This document shows, piece after piece, positions 43,693 through 52,312 of a stretch of 64,000 nucleotides of DNA (positions are counted from its first letter, which is position 1; each line of letters begins with the position of its first letter). The DNA comes from Thalassospira sp. ER-Se-21-Dark. Its GTDB lineage: Bacteria; Pseudomonadota; Alphaproteobacteria; Rhodospirillales; Thalassospiraceae. Location of the stretch: positions 434,001 to 498,000 of the forward strand of contig NZ_VDEZ01000002.1 of assembly GCF_017922435.1 (NCBI RefSeq), in the 5' to 3' direction. The position numbers were made by a program, and so were the translations under genes. Below the pieces are notes generated by a model. That model saw only the letters and a list, made by a program, of their open reading frames with translations. It was not told the DNA's origin and did no database searches.

Positions 43693-44615
43693 CACAGATC
43701 CCCCGGCATGACGGAATAAAGGTCGCTTGGAGTAATCACCAGATCAAACAGAAGCTTCAGGCAGACCGACAAAACCAAAAGGCCGAGCAGGGCACGAAGA
43801 TGTTCCGCCTTCAGGCGGGAGCCAAACTGCGCACCAAACTGTGCGCCGATTACGCCGCCAATCAGCAACAGGATGGCAAGGGCGACATCAACCGTCTGTG
43901 TTTGCACTGATTGCAGGAAGGTGACGTTGGCCGTGACAAAGATGATCTGAAACAGCGATGTGCCAATGACAACGCCGGTCGGCATGCCCAACAGATAGAT
44001 CATGGCTGGCACCATCACGAAGCCGCCACCAACGCCCATCAATGCGGTCAGCATGCCAACAAAGAAGCCAACGGCAAGTGGCAACAGGGCGCTGATATAA
44101 AGCCCGGAGCGATAAAACCGCATCTTCAAGGGCAGGCCGTGGATAAAGCTGTGTTGATGTTTTTTGGATCGGCGGATTTGGCCGCCGCGACGCCGGGTAC
44201 GGAAAATGGCGCGCGTGGCTTCAAACAGCATCATACCGCCAATGATACCAAGGAAGATCACGTAGCAGAGCGAAATGACAAGATCGATCTGACCAAGTGA
44301 CCGCAACCAGGCAAACACCCAGACACCGACGGTCGACCCGACAATACCGCCTGCCAGAAGAACCAGACCCATTTTAAGGTCGACATTGCCGCGCTTCCAG
44401 TGGGCGAACACACCCGATACAGAAGATGCCACGATCTGGTTCGCAGCAGTTGCCACGGATACGGCCGGGGGAATACCATAAAAAATCAAAAGCGGCGTAA
44501 TCAGAAAGCCGCCACCAACGCCAAAAAGACCCGACAAGAAGCCGACCCCGCCGCCCAGTCCCAAGATCAGAAATATATTTACCGATATCTCGGCAATCGG
44601 GAGATAGATTTGCAT
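43692..44615 (-). CDS. TSUP (TauE/SafE) family transporter
   Basis: A 307-residue membrane protein with about eight spans. The family repeat appears twice: GVGFLSGLFGVGGGFLITPLL near residue 20 and MLTALMGVGGGFVMVPAM near 215. TSUP members export sulfite, sulfoacetate or related anions. A basic loop (RRRGGQIRRSKKHQH) lies in the middle. The ATG at 44615 is chosen because the longer frame from 44690 uses a TTG inside a promoter-like stretch. It is coupled to the TIGR02186 gene and divergent from a TusA-like gene, which supports a sulfur role. Confidence 0.87.
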   Translation of the reverse strand: MQIYLPIAEISVNIFLILGLGGGVGFLSGLFGVGGGFLITPLLIFYGIPPAVSVATAANQIVASSVSGVFAHWKRGNVDLKMGLVLLAGGIVGSTVGVWVFAWLRSLGQIDLVISLCYVIFLGIIGGMMLFEATRAIFRTRRRGGQIRRSKKHQHSFIHGLPLKMRFYRSGLYISALLPLAVGFFVGMLTALMGVGGGFVMVPAMIYLLGMPTGVVIGTSLFQIIFVTANVTFLQSVQTQTVDVALAILLLIGGVIGAQFGAQFGSRLKAEHLRALLGLLVLSVCLKLLFDLVITPSDLYSVMPGDL

Positions 44616-44735
44616 CGCGGGCGGGCTAACAGCGTTTGATTGATTGTTGTGGTTCAGTCTAACATATTGTGCAAATGCAACAATCGCCAATTGCCGCTAT
44701 ATCGGACCGGTTTCGTATTTTTTATAAGGTTTCTT

Positions 44736-44987
44736 ATGTCGACATCTTCAAGTGGTCCCCATGATGCAATTCTCGACGCGCGCGGACTGATGTGCCCGAT
44801 GCCCGTTCTGAAGGCAAAAAAAGCACTGCGTGACGTCAAGGATGGCGGGATTCTACAAGTCCTTGCGACCGATCCCGGTTCTGTCGCCGATATGAAAGCC
44901 TTTTGCGAGATGACCGGTAATCGCCTGATATCGTCTGAACAGGACGAAGATGTCTTTATCTATCACATTGAAAAATCCGGTACCTGA
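44736..44987 (+). CDS. TusA-like sulfur carrier protein
   Basis: An 83-residue TusA/SirA/YedF-family protein. The sulfur-carrying Cys is in LDARGLMCPMPVLKAKKAL near residue 20, and DPGSVADMKAFCEMTGN follows. It would pass persulfide sulfur between proteins. AAGG lies before the ATG at 44736. It is divergent from the TSUP/TIGR02186 pair and 42 bases ahead of an ElaA-type gene on the same strand. Confidence 0.92.
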   Translation: MSTSSSGPHDAILDARGLMCPMPVLKAKKALRDVKDGGILQVLATDPGSVADMKAFCEMTGNRLISSEQDEDVFIYHIEKSGT

Positions 44988-45028
44988 CACCGGGTTTTAA
45001 AGCGCCCCACACGATGAAAGTTCCCTGA

Positions 45029-45520
45029 ATGTCGCCAACCCCACCTAATCTGACTTGGCTGGATTGTGATTTTGATGATCTGTCCGCGCGCCACGTGCAC
45101 AGCCTTTTGAAGCTTCGCCAGCAGATTTTCATTATTGAGCAGACCTGCATATTTCCCGACATAGACGGGCTTGATCCGCGATGCAGGCACATTGTCGCCT
45201 ACGAGGGTGACGATGTTCTGGCTGCGGCCCGTATCGTTGCACCGGGCATTGATCCCGACCATGCAGAACAAGGTGACCGTCCCGCAATTGGGCGCGTTGT
45301 TACCAGCGATCGTTTACGCGGGCAGGGCATTGGCCGCGAAGTGATGCGCCGTGCGATTGAGGTTTGTGAAAAGCAGTTTGCAGGCAAACCGATCTATCTG
45401 AACGGGCAGCTATATCTTCGAGGTTTCTACGAAAGCCTAGGCTTCGTGCAATTTGGCGATGAATATGACGAAGACGGTATCGCCCATATCAGCATGGAAC
45501 GCCCGGCAAACCTGAAATAG
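45029..45520 (+). CDS. ElaA-type GNAT acetyltransferase
   Basis: A 163-residue GNAT of the ElaA group. The N-terminal signature LLKLRQQIFIIEQTCIFPDID is diagnostic, RIVAPG and IGRVVTSDRLRGQGIGREVM carry the acetyl-CoA loop, and YLRGFYESLGFVQFGDEYDEDGI is conserved at the end. The physiological acceptor is unknown. It is probably co-transcribed with the TusA-like gene. Confidence 0.9.
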   Translation: MSPTPPNLTWLDCDFDDLSARHVHSLLKLRQQIFIIEQTCIFPDIDGLDPRCRHIVAYEGDDVLAAARIVAPGIDPDHAEQGDRPAIGRVVTSDRLRGQGIGREVMRRAIEVCEKQFAGKPIYLNGQLYLRGFYESLGFVQFGDEYDEDGIAHISMERPANLK

Positions 45521-45540
45521 GTCCGCCTGAAGTGATTAAT

Positions 45541-45566
45541 AGCGGCGCACCTTAGCGTGCGCCGCT
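45541..45566. terminator. Perfect 10-base-pair hairpin over a stop codon
   Basis: AGCGGCGCAC (45541-45550) pairs with GTGCGCCGCT (45557-45566). It covers the stop of the leftward DUF2336 gene and sits 20 bases past the ElaA stop. There is no T run on either side, so it may be a pause or RNA-protecting hairpin, not a standard terminator. Confidence 0.4.
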
Positions 45567-46946
45567 GGTCGCCATGCCGGTGAAGAATTCAAGCTGCCAA
45601 TTCATGTCATCCTCGCTTAGCGGATATTGATTGCCGCTGCGGGGATTAAGTGTCTGGCTCGGCGGGACGTGACCAAGCTTGACCTGAATTTTTACCGCGA
45701 GGTCAGCAGGAAGACCGGCCTTCCATGCAAGCGACACAACGCCTTTTGCCGAATGGGTGTTCAGCACCTTTGATACGGCGTCGGGCGAAATTCCAGCCAG
45801 AACGGCCAGCGATGCGCGGGCAAATTTGACATCGTTTGCCGCCAGCGCCTTTGCCACTTCCTGATCGGTCAGCTTTTTCTTGGCATGCATGGCCAGTGCC
45901 TTCTCAAAGGCAGGTTCGCCTTCCTCTTCGTCACCGTCTTCTGCGACCACGCCTTTTTTGTCAGACTTCGGTTCTGCCTTGTCGGACGGTTTGGCTTTGT
46001 CCTTGTCAGCCTTGATCTTTTTCGCATCGGTCGCAACGTCGTCGCGCTTTTCGAACTCGCCAGATGCGATACGGCGCTGAACGACTTCGCGGACCGCTTC
46101 AAGTTGGTCTTTCTTGAGGTCTTTGCGGCGTTCCAGCACACTGATCAGATTTTCGGCGACAAAGCGCGCCAGTTTTCCGGCCGCAGTCGGTGTCAGGGTT
46201 GGGCGTTTGACAAGCGGTTCGTGCCATTCCGGGTAATCCGGGGCGCGATCAATCAGTTGATCAAGCGTTTCTTCGCGGATCTGTGCAGACTTGTTGCCAA
46301 GCAGATGGGAAATTGCATCCTTGTCACTGCTTGCGGCAATGGCATCGGCAAGCTTTTCACCAACGTTTCTGCGACGCGACACAAAGCTGAGCGCACCACG
46401 ACCAGAGCTGCCCTCAATGATTTCAAGCAGATCTTCCTCGGTCAGAACCGGCGAATATTGCAGGACCGGGCCGGATACGACACTTTCGGCGTCGCGTGCA
46501 AGCTGCTGAATGATTGGCTGCGGGGCGTCAGCAATGTCTTTGAGGGTTTCTGAGATCACTTGGCGGACATGAACAGCCTGGTCACGCACAAGCTTGTCGA
46601 GCGCCTCGTAAGTCATGCGGCGCAGTTTATCCGTCTCGTGGGCGGTCAGGCCAGCAGAGAGATGCGCGATTTTTTCCGCCAGACTGCCACGGACACTGTC
46701 ATCGCTGTCATCGGTCAGAAGGACGTCGGCCTGAACCGGGGTTGCCTGGTTGGCGGCAATGTGACGACGAACGGAAGAATCGTGGTCAGTGGCGAGGAAA
46801 TACAGGATTTCGGGCCGGGTATCATGGCGTTGTGCCAGTTTGCCGCGAACATCTGCATCCGGGCTTGCCGCCATTTCCTTGGCTTCATCATAGGTGATCG
46901 GCGTTTCGCTTCGCTTGGTAAATACCCGCTGCAAAAATCCCTTCAT
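45552..46946 (-). CDS. DUF2336-family protein with HEAT-like repeats
   Basis: A 464-residue protein. Helical repeats resembling HEAT motifs run through residues 15-250 (VRGKLAQRHDTRPEILYFLA, SVRRHIAANQATPVQADVLL). A Lys/Asp-rich disordered stretch of about 50 residues (KADKDKAKPSDKAEPKSDKK) is near 310. A C-terminal helical region has LTDQEVAKALAANDVKFARA and ends with DMNWQLEFFTGMATSGAR. DUF2336 proteins are common in alphaproteobacteria and have no settled function. Here it lies 12 bases after a GGDEF gene that overlaps an EAL gene, so a role in c-di-GMP signalling is inferred. Confidence 0.82.
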   Translation of the reverse strand: MKGFLQRVFTKRSETPITYDEAKEMAASPDADVRGKLAQRHDTRPEILYFLATDHDSSVRRHIAANQATPVQADVLLTDDSDDSVRGSLAEKIAHLSAGLTAHETDKLRRMTYEALDKLVRDQAVHVRQVISETLKDIADAPQPIIQQLARDAESVVSGPVLQYSPVLTEEDLLEIIEGSSGRGALSFVSRRRNVGEKLADAIAASSDKDAISHLLGNKSAQIREETLDQLIDRAPDYPEWHEPLVKRPTLTPTAAGKLARFVAENLISVLERRKDLKKDQLEAVREVVQRRIASGEFEKRDDVATDAKKIKADKDKAKPSDKAEPKSDKKGVVAEDGDEEEGEPAFEKALAMHAKKKLTDQEVAKALAANDVKFARASLAVLAGISPDAVSKVLNTHSAKGVVSLAWKAGLPADLAVKIQVKLGHVPPSQTLNPRSGNQYPLSEDDMNWQLEFFTGMATSGAR

Positions 46947-46958
46947 CGGGCATTCCTC

Positions 46959-48695
46959 CTAAACTTCGATTTTCGCCGGGTCTTTTGACCCCGGCGCGGC
47001 AGCGATACCAAAACGGCCTTTGCCAAGTTTCTTGACCTGATACATGGTCTGATCTGCGCGTTGCACAAGTTGTTCAAGCGTTTCTTTTGAATCAGGTTCG
47101 TGAACCGCAATACCCACGGAAATGCCCAGCGGATGTTCGGCATCCCCGGAATACTTTCCAAGAACGGCACTTTCCTTCATCAGGGTCTTGGCGCGTGCCG
47201 ACGCGGCCGGAATATCAGCACCTTCCAGCCACAGAACAAATTCGTCGCCACCAAGACGGGCTACAAGATCAGACGGGCGCACATTATCAAGTAACACTTG
47301 CGTTAGCGTAAGAATGGCGTCGTCGCCAGCCTGATGGCCATGGATATCATTGACCAGTTTGAAGTTGTCCATATCGACATACATCAAAGCCGCAGGTGCA
47401 TTTTCACGTCGCAGGCGACTGTGGCGACGTTTGAGTTCCTCAAAGAACGCGCGGCGGTTCAAAAGCCCGGTCATGCCATCGGTACGCGAAAGCGTCAGGA
47501 TGCGTTCATGCTGGATGGCCTGTTCAATGGCGATACCGACCTGATCGGCAACCTCGGTCATGATGGCACGTTCGCCGTCGGTTGGTTCCGGGTGATCCGC
47601 ATCAAACATAAAGATCACAGCGCCATTGTTGCGCTGATGATAGTGGCAGCGAAGGCCAATGAGCCGGTAGTTTCCGACATGGGCATCAAACGTTTCATTC
47701 GTTTTTTGCATCTGATGAAGCGCCTGGTGGGCGATCTCGTTGGCCGCCTTGTCTGCATCGCCGGCGGTAAGTTCAAGGTCGCCGGTTTCATCATTGCGTT
47801 TGAAAATAACGCAATGTGAACAGGCCAATGCACGCGTGCTGGCCTCGGACGCGCCCTTAAGGACCATAAGCGGATCAATTTCATCACGCATGGTGCGCAC
47901 GATATAGGTCATCAGGCGGTCACGATTTCGGGCGGTAGCGACTTCGCTTTCGCGGCGGCGCTGTTCGGTAATGTCATGGGCGAGACCACGTGTGCCAATC
48001 CAGACCCCTTCGCGCGAATATACGGGCGTCGATGAAACAGACAGGCACGCGTCGCGTCCGTTCGAACGCCGGAACCAAACCGGGACATCACGCACGGCCT
48101 TCTGGCTGCGAAATACGTGTTCGCTGTCCTGATCGGCAGTATCAAGCAGGAATTTCCCCGGGAACCGACCGACGATGTCATCAGCACGGTATCCAAGTGC
48201 CCCGCGCGGCGAGACAAAGATAAACTTGCCTGTTTCATCCGTCTCCCAGGCAAAGGCGGATGAAACTTCGACAATGTCGCGATAGCGCTGGCGTGAGTCG
48301 ATCAGAGCTTCACGCAAGTTCCGATCCATGCTGACATCACGCGGCAGGATCATGACCTCGTTCTTTGTGGTCGGAAGGGCAGTCAGCTCCAGTGTTGCGG
48401 TACCGCGCTGGACTTCAAAGGTCATCAGTTCAACTACACCACCCGGAGTGGTCAATGCGCGTCGGATCAGTTGATAGATTTCAGGGAACAGGCCGTCACG
48501 AATACCGTTTGCAAAGCCGACGGCATTTTTGTTGGCAAATAGCGGCACACCCTTTGCGTCCATCACGATGACGGGGGCCTCGGCCTCGGCCATGACTTTG
48601 GGGTCAAGGGTAAACACGTCGGCATCGTAGTTTGTCAGATCGTCTGCAAAGTTTGTATTCTGGTTTTGCGGATCCACCGGATGACGGGAAGTCAT
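46959..48695 (-). CDS. PAS-GAF-GGDEF diguanylate cyclase
   Basis: A 578-residue signalling protein. Two PAS regions lie at about 30-130 and 140-250 (the second ends in RGLAHDITEQRRRE), a GAF-like domain spans about 260-400 and a GGDEF domain is at 410-570. The active motif GGDEF is intact, with an inhibitory RPSD site five residues before it, so it should make c-di-GMP. It has no membrane spans. Its start overlaps the EAL gene's stop by four bases, coupling a synthase with a phosphodiesterase. Confidence 0.92.
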   Translation of the reverse strand: MTSRHPVDPQNQNTNFADDLTNYDADVFTLDPKVMAEAEAPVIVMDAKGVPLFANKNAVGFANGIRDGLFPEIYQLIRRALTTPGGVVELMTFEVQRGTATLELTALPTTKNEVMILPRDVSMDRNLREALIDSRQRYRDIVEVSSAFAWETDETGKFIFVSPRGALGYRADDIVGRFPGKFLLDTADQDSEHVFRSQKAVRDVPVWFRRSNGRDACLSVSSTPVYSREGVWIGTRGLAHDITEQRRRESEVATARNRDRLMTYIVRTMRDEIDPLMVLKGASEASTRALACSHCVIFKRNDETGDLELTAGDADKAANEIAHQALHQMQKTNETFDAHVGNYRLIGLRCHYHQRNNGAVIFMFDADHPEPTDGERAIMTEVADQVGIAIEQAIQHERILTLSRTDGMTGLLNRRAFFEELKRRHSRLRRENAPAALMYVDMDNFKLVNDIHGHQAGDDAILTLTQVLLDNVRPSDLVARLGGDEFVLWLEGADIPAASARAKTLMKESAVLGKYSGDAEHPLGISVGIAVHEPDSKETLEQLVQRADQTMYQVKKLGKGRFGIAAAPGSKDPAKIEV

Positions 48696-50560
48696 GCGCG
48701 TCCTCCTGTTGTGGTCGACGCGTTCTGATCGTCGGTGTCAGCACTGCTATTTGAGCTGGCGAGATTGGTCTTGTGATAGTCGTCTTCGCTGCCAATCGTG
48801 ATTGGCGGCCCCAGATGATAGCCTTGACCATAGTCGATGCCTAAATCACATACCAGTTCGTAACTGGCCTGATCGTGGATCATTTCGGCGATTGTATGAA
48901 TACCAAGGTCGCGACAAAGCAGGGCGGTTGCCTTAAGAAATGCGCGCCCTTTGGGATTGGCAAGTGCAGTTCTCATCGCCCCGCCATCAAACTTGATAAT
49001 GTCGACATCAAGCGCGCTCAGATATTCGAAGTTGGCTGCCCCGGCACCGAAGTCATCAAGACAGATGGCATGGCCACGGGCGCGTAGCATTTGCAACCCG
49101 TTATTCACATCGGTCAATCCACGAATACGCGACGTTTCGGTCACTTCGAAAAGGACTTGTTCCGAGGGGATGTCATAGTCGCCAAGCAGTTCGATCAGGG
49201 CTGGCATGAAACCGGCCTGTTCAAGCGAGTGGCCGGAAAGATTGACGGCAACCGGATAGGGGATGCTGTCAGGATTGTCGCGCAGGTGATCAAGAACCTT
49301 GCTGCACATTGCCAGATCAAACTCGGTAATCAGACCGGTTCCTTCGGCGAAATGAATGATCTGGTCAACGGCCAACGTGCTGTCGCCGATGTTAAAGCGC
49401 GCCAATGCTTCGAAATGATGCATTTCCCGATTGCCAAGATGGACAATCGGCTGCAATGCAACAGCAAATGATCCATTTTCCACGATTTCGCGGAAAGCAC
49501 GCACGGACTTCAGTGTTTCGTTGATCAGGTGCGGCAGGCTTGCCGAAAGGCGGGCGGCGGTGACATCATTCTGTGCCTTGCGCTGCATCCGGTTGAGCGC
49601 ATAGGCAACTGCCCGTGTCAGGTTGGTGTCCCGGTCACTTTCGGCATTCTCGGTATCGAAATGATGGATGTTCCGAGCACTTTCATAGTCATTGCCAAAC
49701 AGGTCTGCTGTTTTGGACTTTTTGGTATTTTTGCCGTTAACGCCCGAGGTGTTGGTCAAAGACATCAATCCGCTGATACTCTCGGCCGAGGTGGTTTTAT
49801 CAATTTCCTCAAGGTCGGCGCGCAGCGCACTCGCATAGGCCACGATACGGCGTTCGAGCTCGATCATCGGTTCGTCAACCGGATGAATTTTATGTGGTCG
49901 CCGTGACTGTTCCTGATCCTTGACCACACTGGCATTGAATTGCTTTGCGCCAATTCCGATCAGACGGGCCAATTCATTGGTTGCGGCCGTTTCCGCCTGA
50001 GACCGCGAAGCTGCAAGGTTTTCGAGCACCACCAAGGCTTCGTTGTGGTAGTTCATGCTTGAAAGATCGCCAACCGAACCGGTCTGGCTGGTTTCGGCGT
50101 TCATGTTCTGGCGAATGACGGCATTTTGCAAAATGATACGGTCAATGCCCGACCTGGCCCGAGGACGAATGGCGCGGTGACGTGCTGCGATGTAATAGCG
50201 GCTTGAAGGGTCGGCGATCATATAACCGCTGAGTGACAGCGGCACAGCTTCCTGAACCGGTTTGCCGTCGGACTCGCAAAGCTGGAAATCAAGATCAAGC
50301 TCTTCAAGGCGTTTCAGCCCAGTGCCGCCGTGAAGATAGGCGCGCAGCAAAGGACGTTCGGACTTAACAACAATTTTCTCGAAGGCTTCGCCGATCAGAC
50401 GGTCTGGCGTGCATCCCAGAAGGCTCTCGGTCGCGCCTGCGACAAACAGAATATAGCCGTTCTCATCGACCTCAAGAAGCATGTCAGCCCAGCAGAATGC
50501 CATGGCTGCCAGAAGGTCTTGGTCATTCGTTTCTGCCGAGTGGCCGGTGCTGTCTGTCAT
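48692..50560 (-). CDS. PAS-EAL c-di-GMP phosphodiesterase
   Basis: A 622-residue protein. An N-terminal PAS-like domain (ADMLLEVDENGYILFVAGAT) is followed by a long linker and a C-terminal EAL domain at about 370-600. Catalytic residues seen are EAL in HHFEALARF, Asn in VAVNLSGHSL, Glu in LFEVTET, the Asp pair in CLDDFGAG, Lys in IIKFDGG and Gln in GIDYGQGY. The loop that normally reads AEGVE is AEMIHD, so its second Glu is missing. It is likely active but not certain. It is the first gene of an EAL-GGDEF-DUF2336 operon. Confidence 0.9.
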   Translation of the reverse strand: MTDSTGHSAETNDQDLLAAMAFCWADMLLEVDENGYILFVAGATESLLGCTPDRLIGEAFEKIVVKSERPLLRAYLHGGTGLKRLEELDLDFQLCESDGKPVQEAVPLSLSGYMIADPSSRYYIAARHRAIRPRARSGIDRIILQNAVIRQNMNAETSQTGSVGDLSSMNYHNEALVVLENLAASRSQAETAATNELARLIGIGAKQFNASVVKDQEQSRRPHKIHPVDEPMIELERRIVAYASALRADLEEIDKTTSAESISGLMSLTNTSGVNGKNTKKSKTADLFGNDYESARNIHHFDTENAESDRDTNLTRAVAYALNRMQRKAQNDVTAARLSASLPHLINETLKSVRAFREIVENGSFAVALQPIVHLGNREMHHFEALARFNIGDSTLAVDQIIHFAEGTGLITEFDLAMCSKVLDHLRDNPDSIPYPVAVNLSGHSLEQAGFMPALIELLGDYDIPSEQVLFEVTETSRIRGLTDVNNGLQMLRARGHAICLDDFGAGAANFEYLSALDVDIIKFDGGAMRTALANPKGRAFLKATALLCRDLGIHTIAEMIHDQASYELVCDLGIDYGQGYHLGPPITIGSEDDYHKTNLASSNSSADTDDQNASTTTGGRA

Positions 50561-50898
50561 TTTCGACCCGTCATCGTAAGCCGCCTGTTTGTTTTTCTAA
50601 GCCGCAGCTTTGCCTGTCTCTCATAAATAGCGATCTTACAAAGGATATGAAGGATTTGCACTTGATATGGCAAAAAAAACATTCCGGCTTCAAAAGATCG
50701 ATTTTTGACACGTCGCAAGGGGCGGTGTGCCGATCAATTCTAAGCGAAAGTTTAGGGACGCTGACTTTCACCTCAATGCCATCGCAGACATTGAGACTTG
50801 ATGTTTTTTCGATTGTTCTATCAACTCTGAATTGGGCAGTTATCTGCGCCTTCCACCTTCTGTCGGGGAAACTGCATCATCAGCTTAGTGAGGTCGCT
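50561..50898. other. Divergent promoter region of the EAL and amine-oxidase genes
   Basis: About 338 bases between divergent genes with no supportable gene of their own. An A/T-rich stretch near 50670 (ATATGGCAAAAAAAAC) and another near 50800 could hold promoters. An open frame crosses the whole gap in frame with the oxidase, but its sequence does not look coding. Confidence 0.55.
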
Positions 50899-52278
50899 GT
50901 GTTAAGCCGAAACATCAACCGCCGCCGATTTATGAAGTCTGTCCTGATGGCAAGCGGGGCTGTCGCTTTTGCATCAAAATTTGCCGTCAAAAGTGCCCAT
51001 GCGCTGGAAAATGTTTCTGTGGTTGTGGTCGGTGCAGGTATTGCCGGGCTCGGTGCGGCGAATTTGTTGCGTAAACACGGGGCCACAGTGACCGTGCTTG
51101 AGGCAAAGGACCATACCGGTGGTCGTCTTCTAACAGACTGGTCTATGGGCGCACCGTTTGAAGTCGGTGCTGGATGGATCCACGGTCCATCGTCGGACAA
51201 CCCGACCAAGCAACTTGCTGATGCGGTTAACGCCCAGTATGCCGTCACCGACGATGAGAACGCAGTGTTCTTTGACATCAACGGCTACGAATATGATGAG
51301 GACGAGGTCGAGAGAATTGTCGATGCCTGGGAAGGGGTTCTTGGACACATCGACGGCACCTATGAGGTAAATGACCCGCGCAGTCTTTTGCAAGCGATCA
51401 AGGACTATCGTCCGGCGTATCTTGATGATCCGGGGATCATGTGGGCGTTTTCTGCCTTTACCGAATTTTCAAAGGGTGGGGCGATCGAAAAATTGTCAGC
51501 GCCCCTATTTAACTGGGATGAGGCATTTGACGGTGCGGATGTCGTCGTCACATCCGGCTATGACGAGATTTTAAAACCTCTGAAAGAGGGGCTTGATATT
51601 AAGCTTTCTAATGTGGTCTCGGCAATTGATTACAGTGCCGATGAGGGAGTGGTGATCACCACCGATCAGGGAACTTTCGTGGCTGACTATTGCATTTGTT
51701 CGGTTCCACTCGGTGTTCTGAAAGCTAACAATATCCAGTTTACGCCCGAACTTCCCGGCAGCTATCGCGATTCCATCGAAAATCTCGGCTTTGGCAGTGT
51801 GACCAAACTCGCACTGAAGTTCGAAGAACCGTTCTGGGATATCGAAACCCAGTATTTCGGCATCACAACCGAGCCGAAAGGGCGTTGGAACTATTGGCTG
51901 AGCTACCGAACGTTTTCAGATGAGAACATCTTGCTGGGGCTAAGTGTCGGGGATTATGCGCTGACGGCTGATCGTATGACGGATGCGGAAATGGTTGAAG
52001 ATGCACTCGATGTGCTGCGCACTGTCTGGGAAGATGACGTGACAGAACCGATTGACGTTCTGGCAACCCACTGGGCCACCGATCCATTCACACTTGGCGC
52101 ATATGCTTTTCCGCGTCCGGGTAACCGAAAATCTGATTTTGACGGTCTCGGAGAGCCGATTTCAGATCGATTGATCTTGGCTGGTGAACACACGATCTTT
52201 GACTATGCCGGGACAACCCATGGGGCGTTCATGACCGGTCTGCGCGCAGCAGAGTATATAATCGACGAGGAAGGTTAG
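50899..52278 (+). CDS. Tat-exported flavin monoamine oxidase
   Basis: A 459-residue FAD amine oxidase. A twin-arginine signal is clear (NRRRFMKSVLMASGAVAFAS), so it should fold in the cytoplasm and be exported with FAD. The FAD motif is VVVVGAGIAGLGAANLLRKHG near residue 42, then EAKDHTGGRLLTDW and GAGWIHGPSSDN. The C-terminal FAD motif reads LILAGEHTIFDYAGTTHGAFMTGLRAAEYI. It would oxidise amines to aldehydes with release of peroxide and ammonia. The start is a GTG at 50899 with GAGG well placed before it, which keeps the Tat motif whole. The substrate is unknown. Confidence 0.87.
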   Translation: MLSRNINRRRFMKSVLMASGAVAFASKFAVKSAHALENVSVVVVGAGIAGLGAANLLRKHGATVTVLEAKDHTGGRLLTDWSMGAPFEVGAGWIHGPSSDNPTKQLADAVNAQYAVTDDENAVFFDINGYEYDEDEVERIVDAWEGVLGHIDGTYEVNDPRSLLQAIKDYRPAYLDDPGIMWAFSAFTEFSKGGAIEKLSAPLFNWDEAFDGADVVVTSGYDEILKPLKEGLDIKLSNVVSAIDYSADEGVVITTDQGTFVADYCICSVPLGVLKANNIQFTPELPGSYRDSIENLGFGSVTKLALKFEEPFWDIETQYFGITTEPKGRWNYWLSYRTFSDENILLGLSVGDYALTADRMTDAEMVEDALDVLRTVWEDDVTEPIDVLATHWATDPFTLGAYAFPRPGNRKSDFDGLGEPISDRLILAGEHTIFDYAGTTHGAFMTGLRAAEYIIDEEG

Positions 52279-52312
52279 GGGAAACCGACAGCCTATCCTG
52301 TCTTATCAGATA

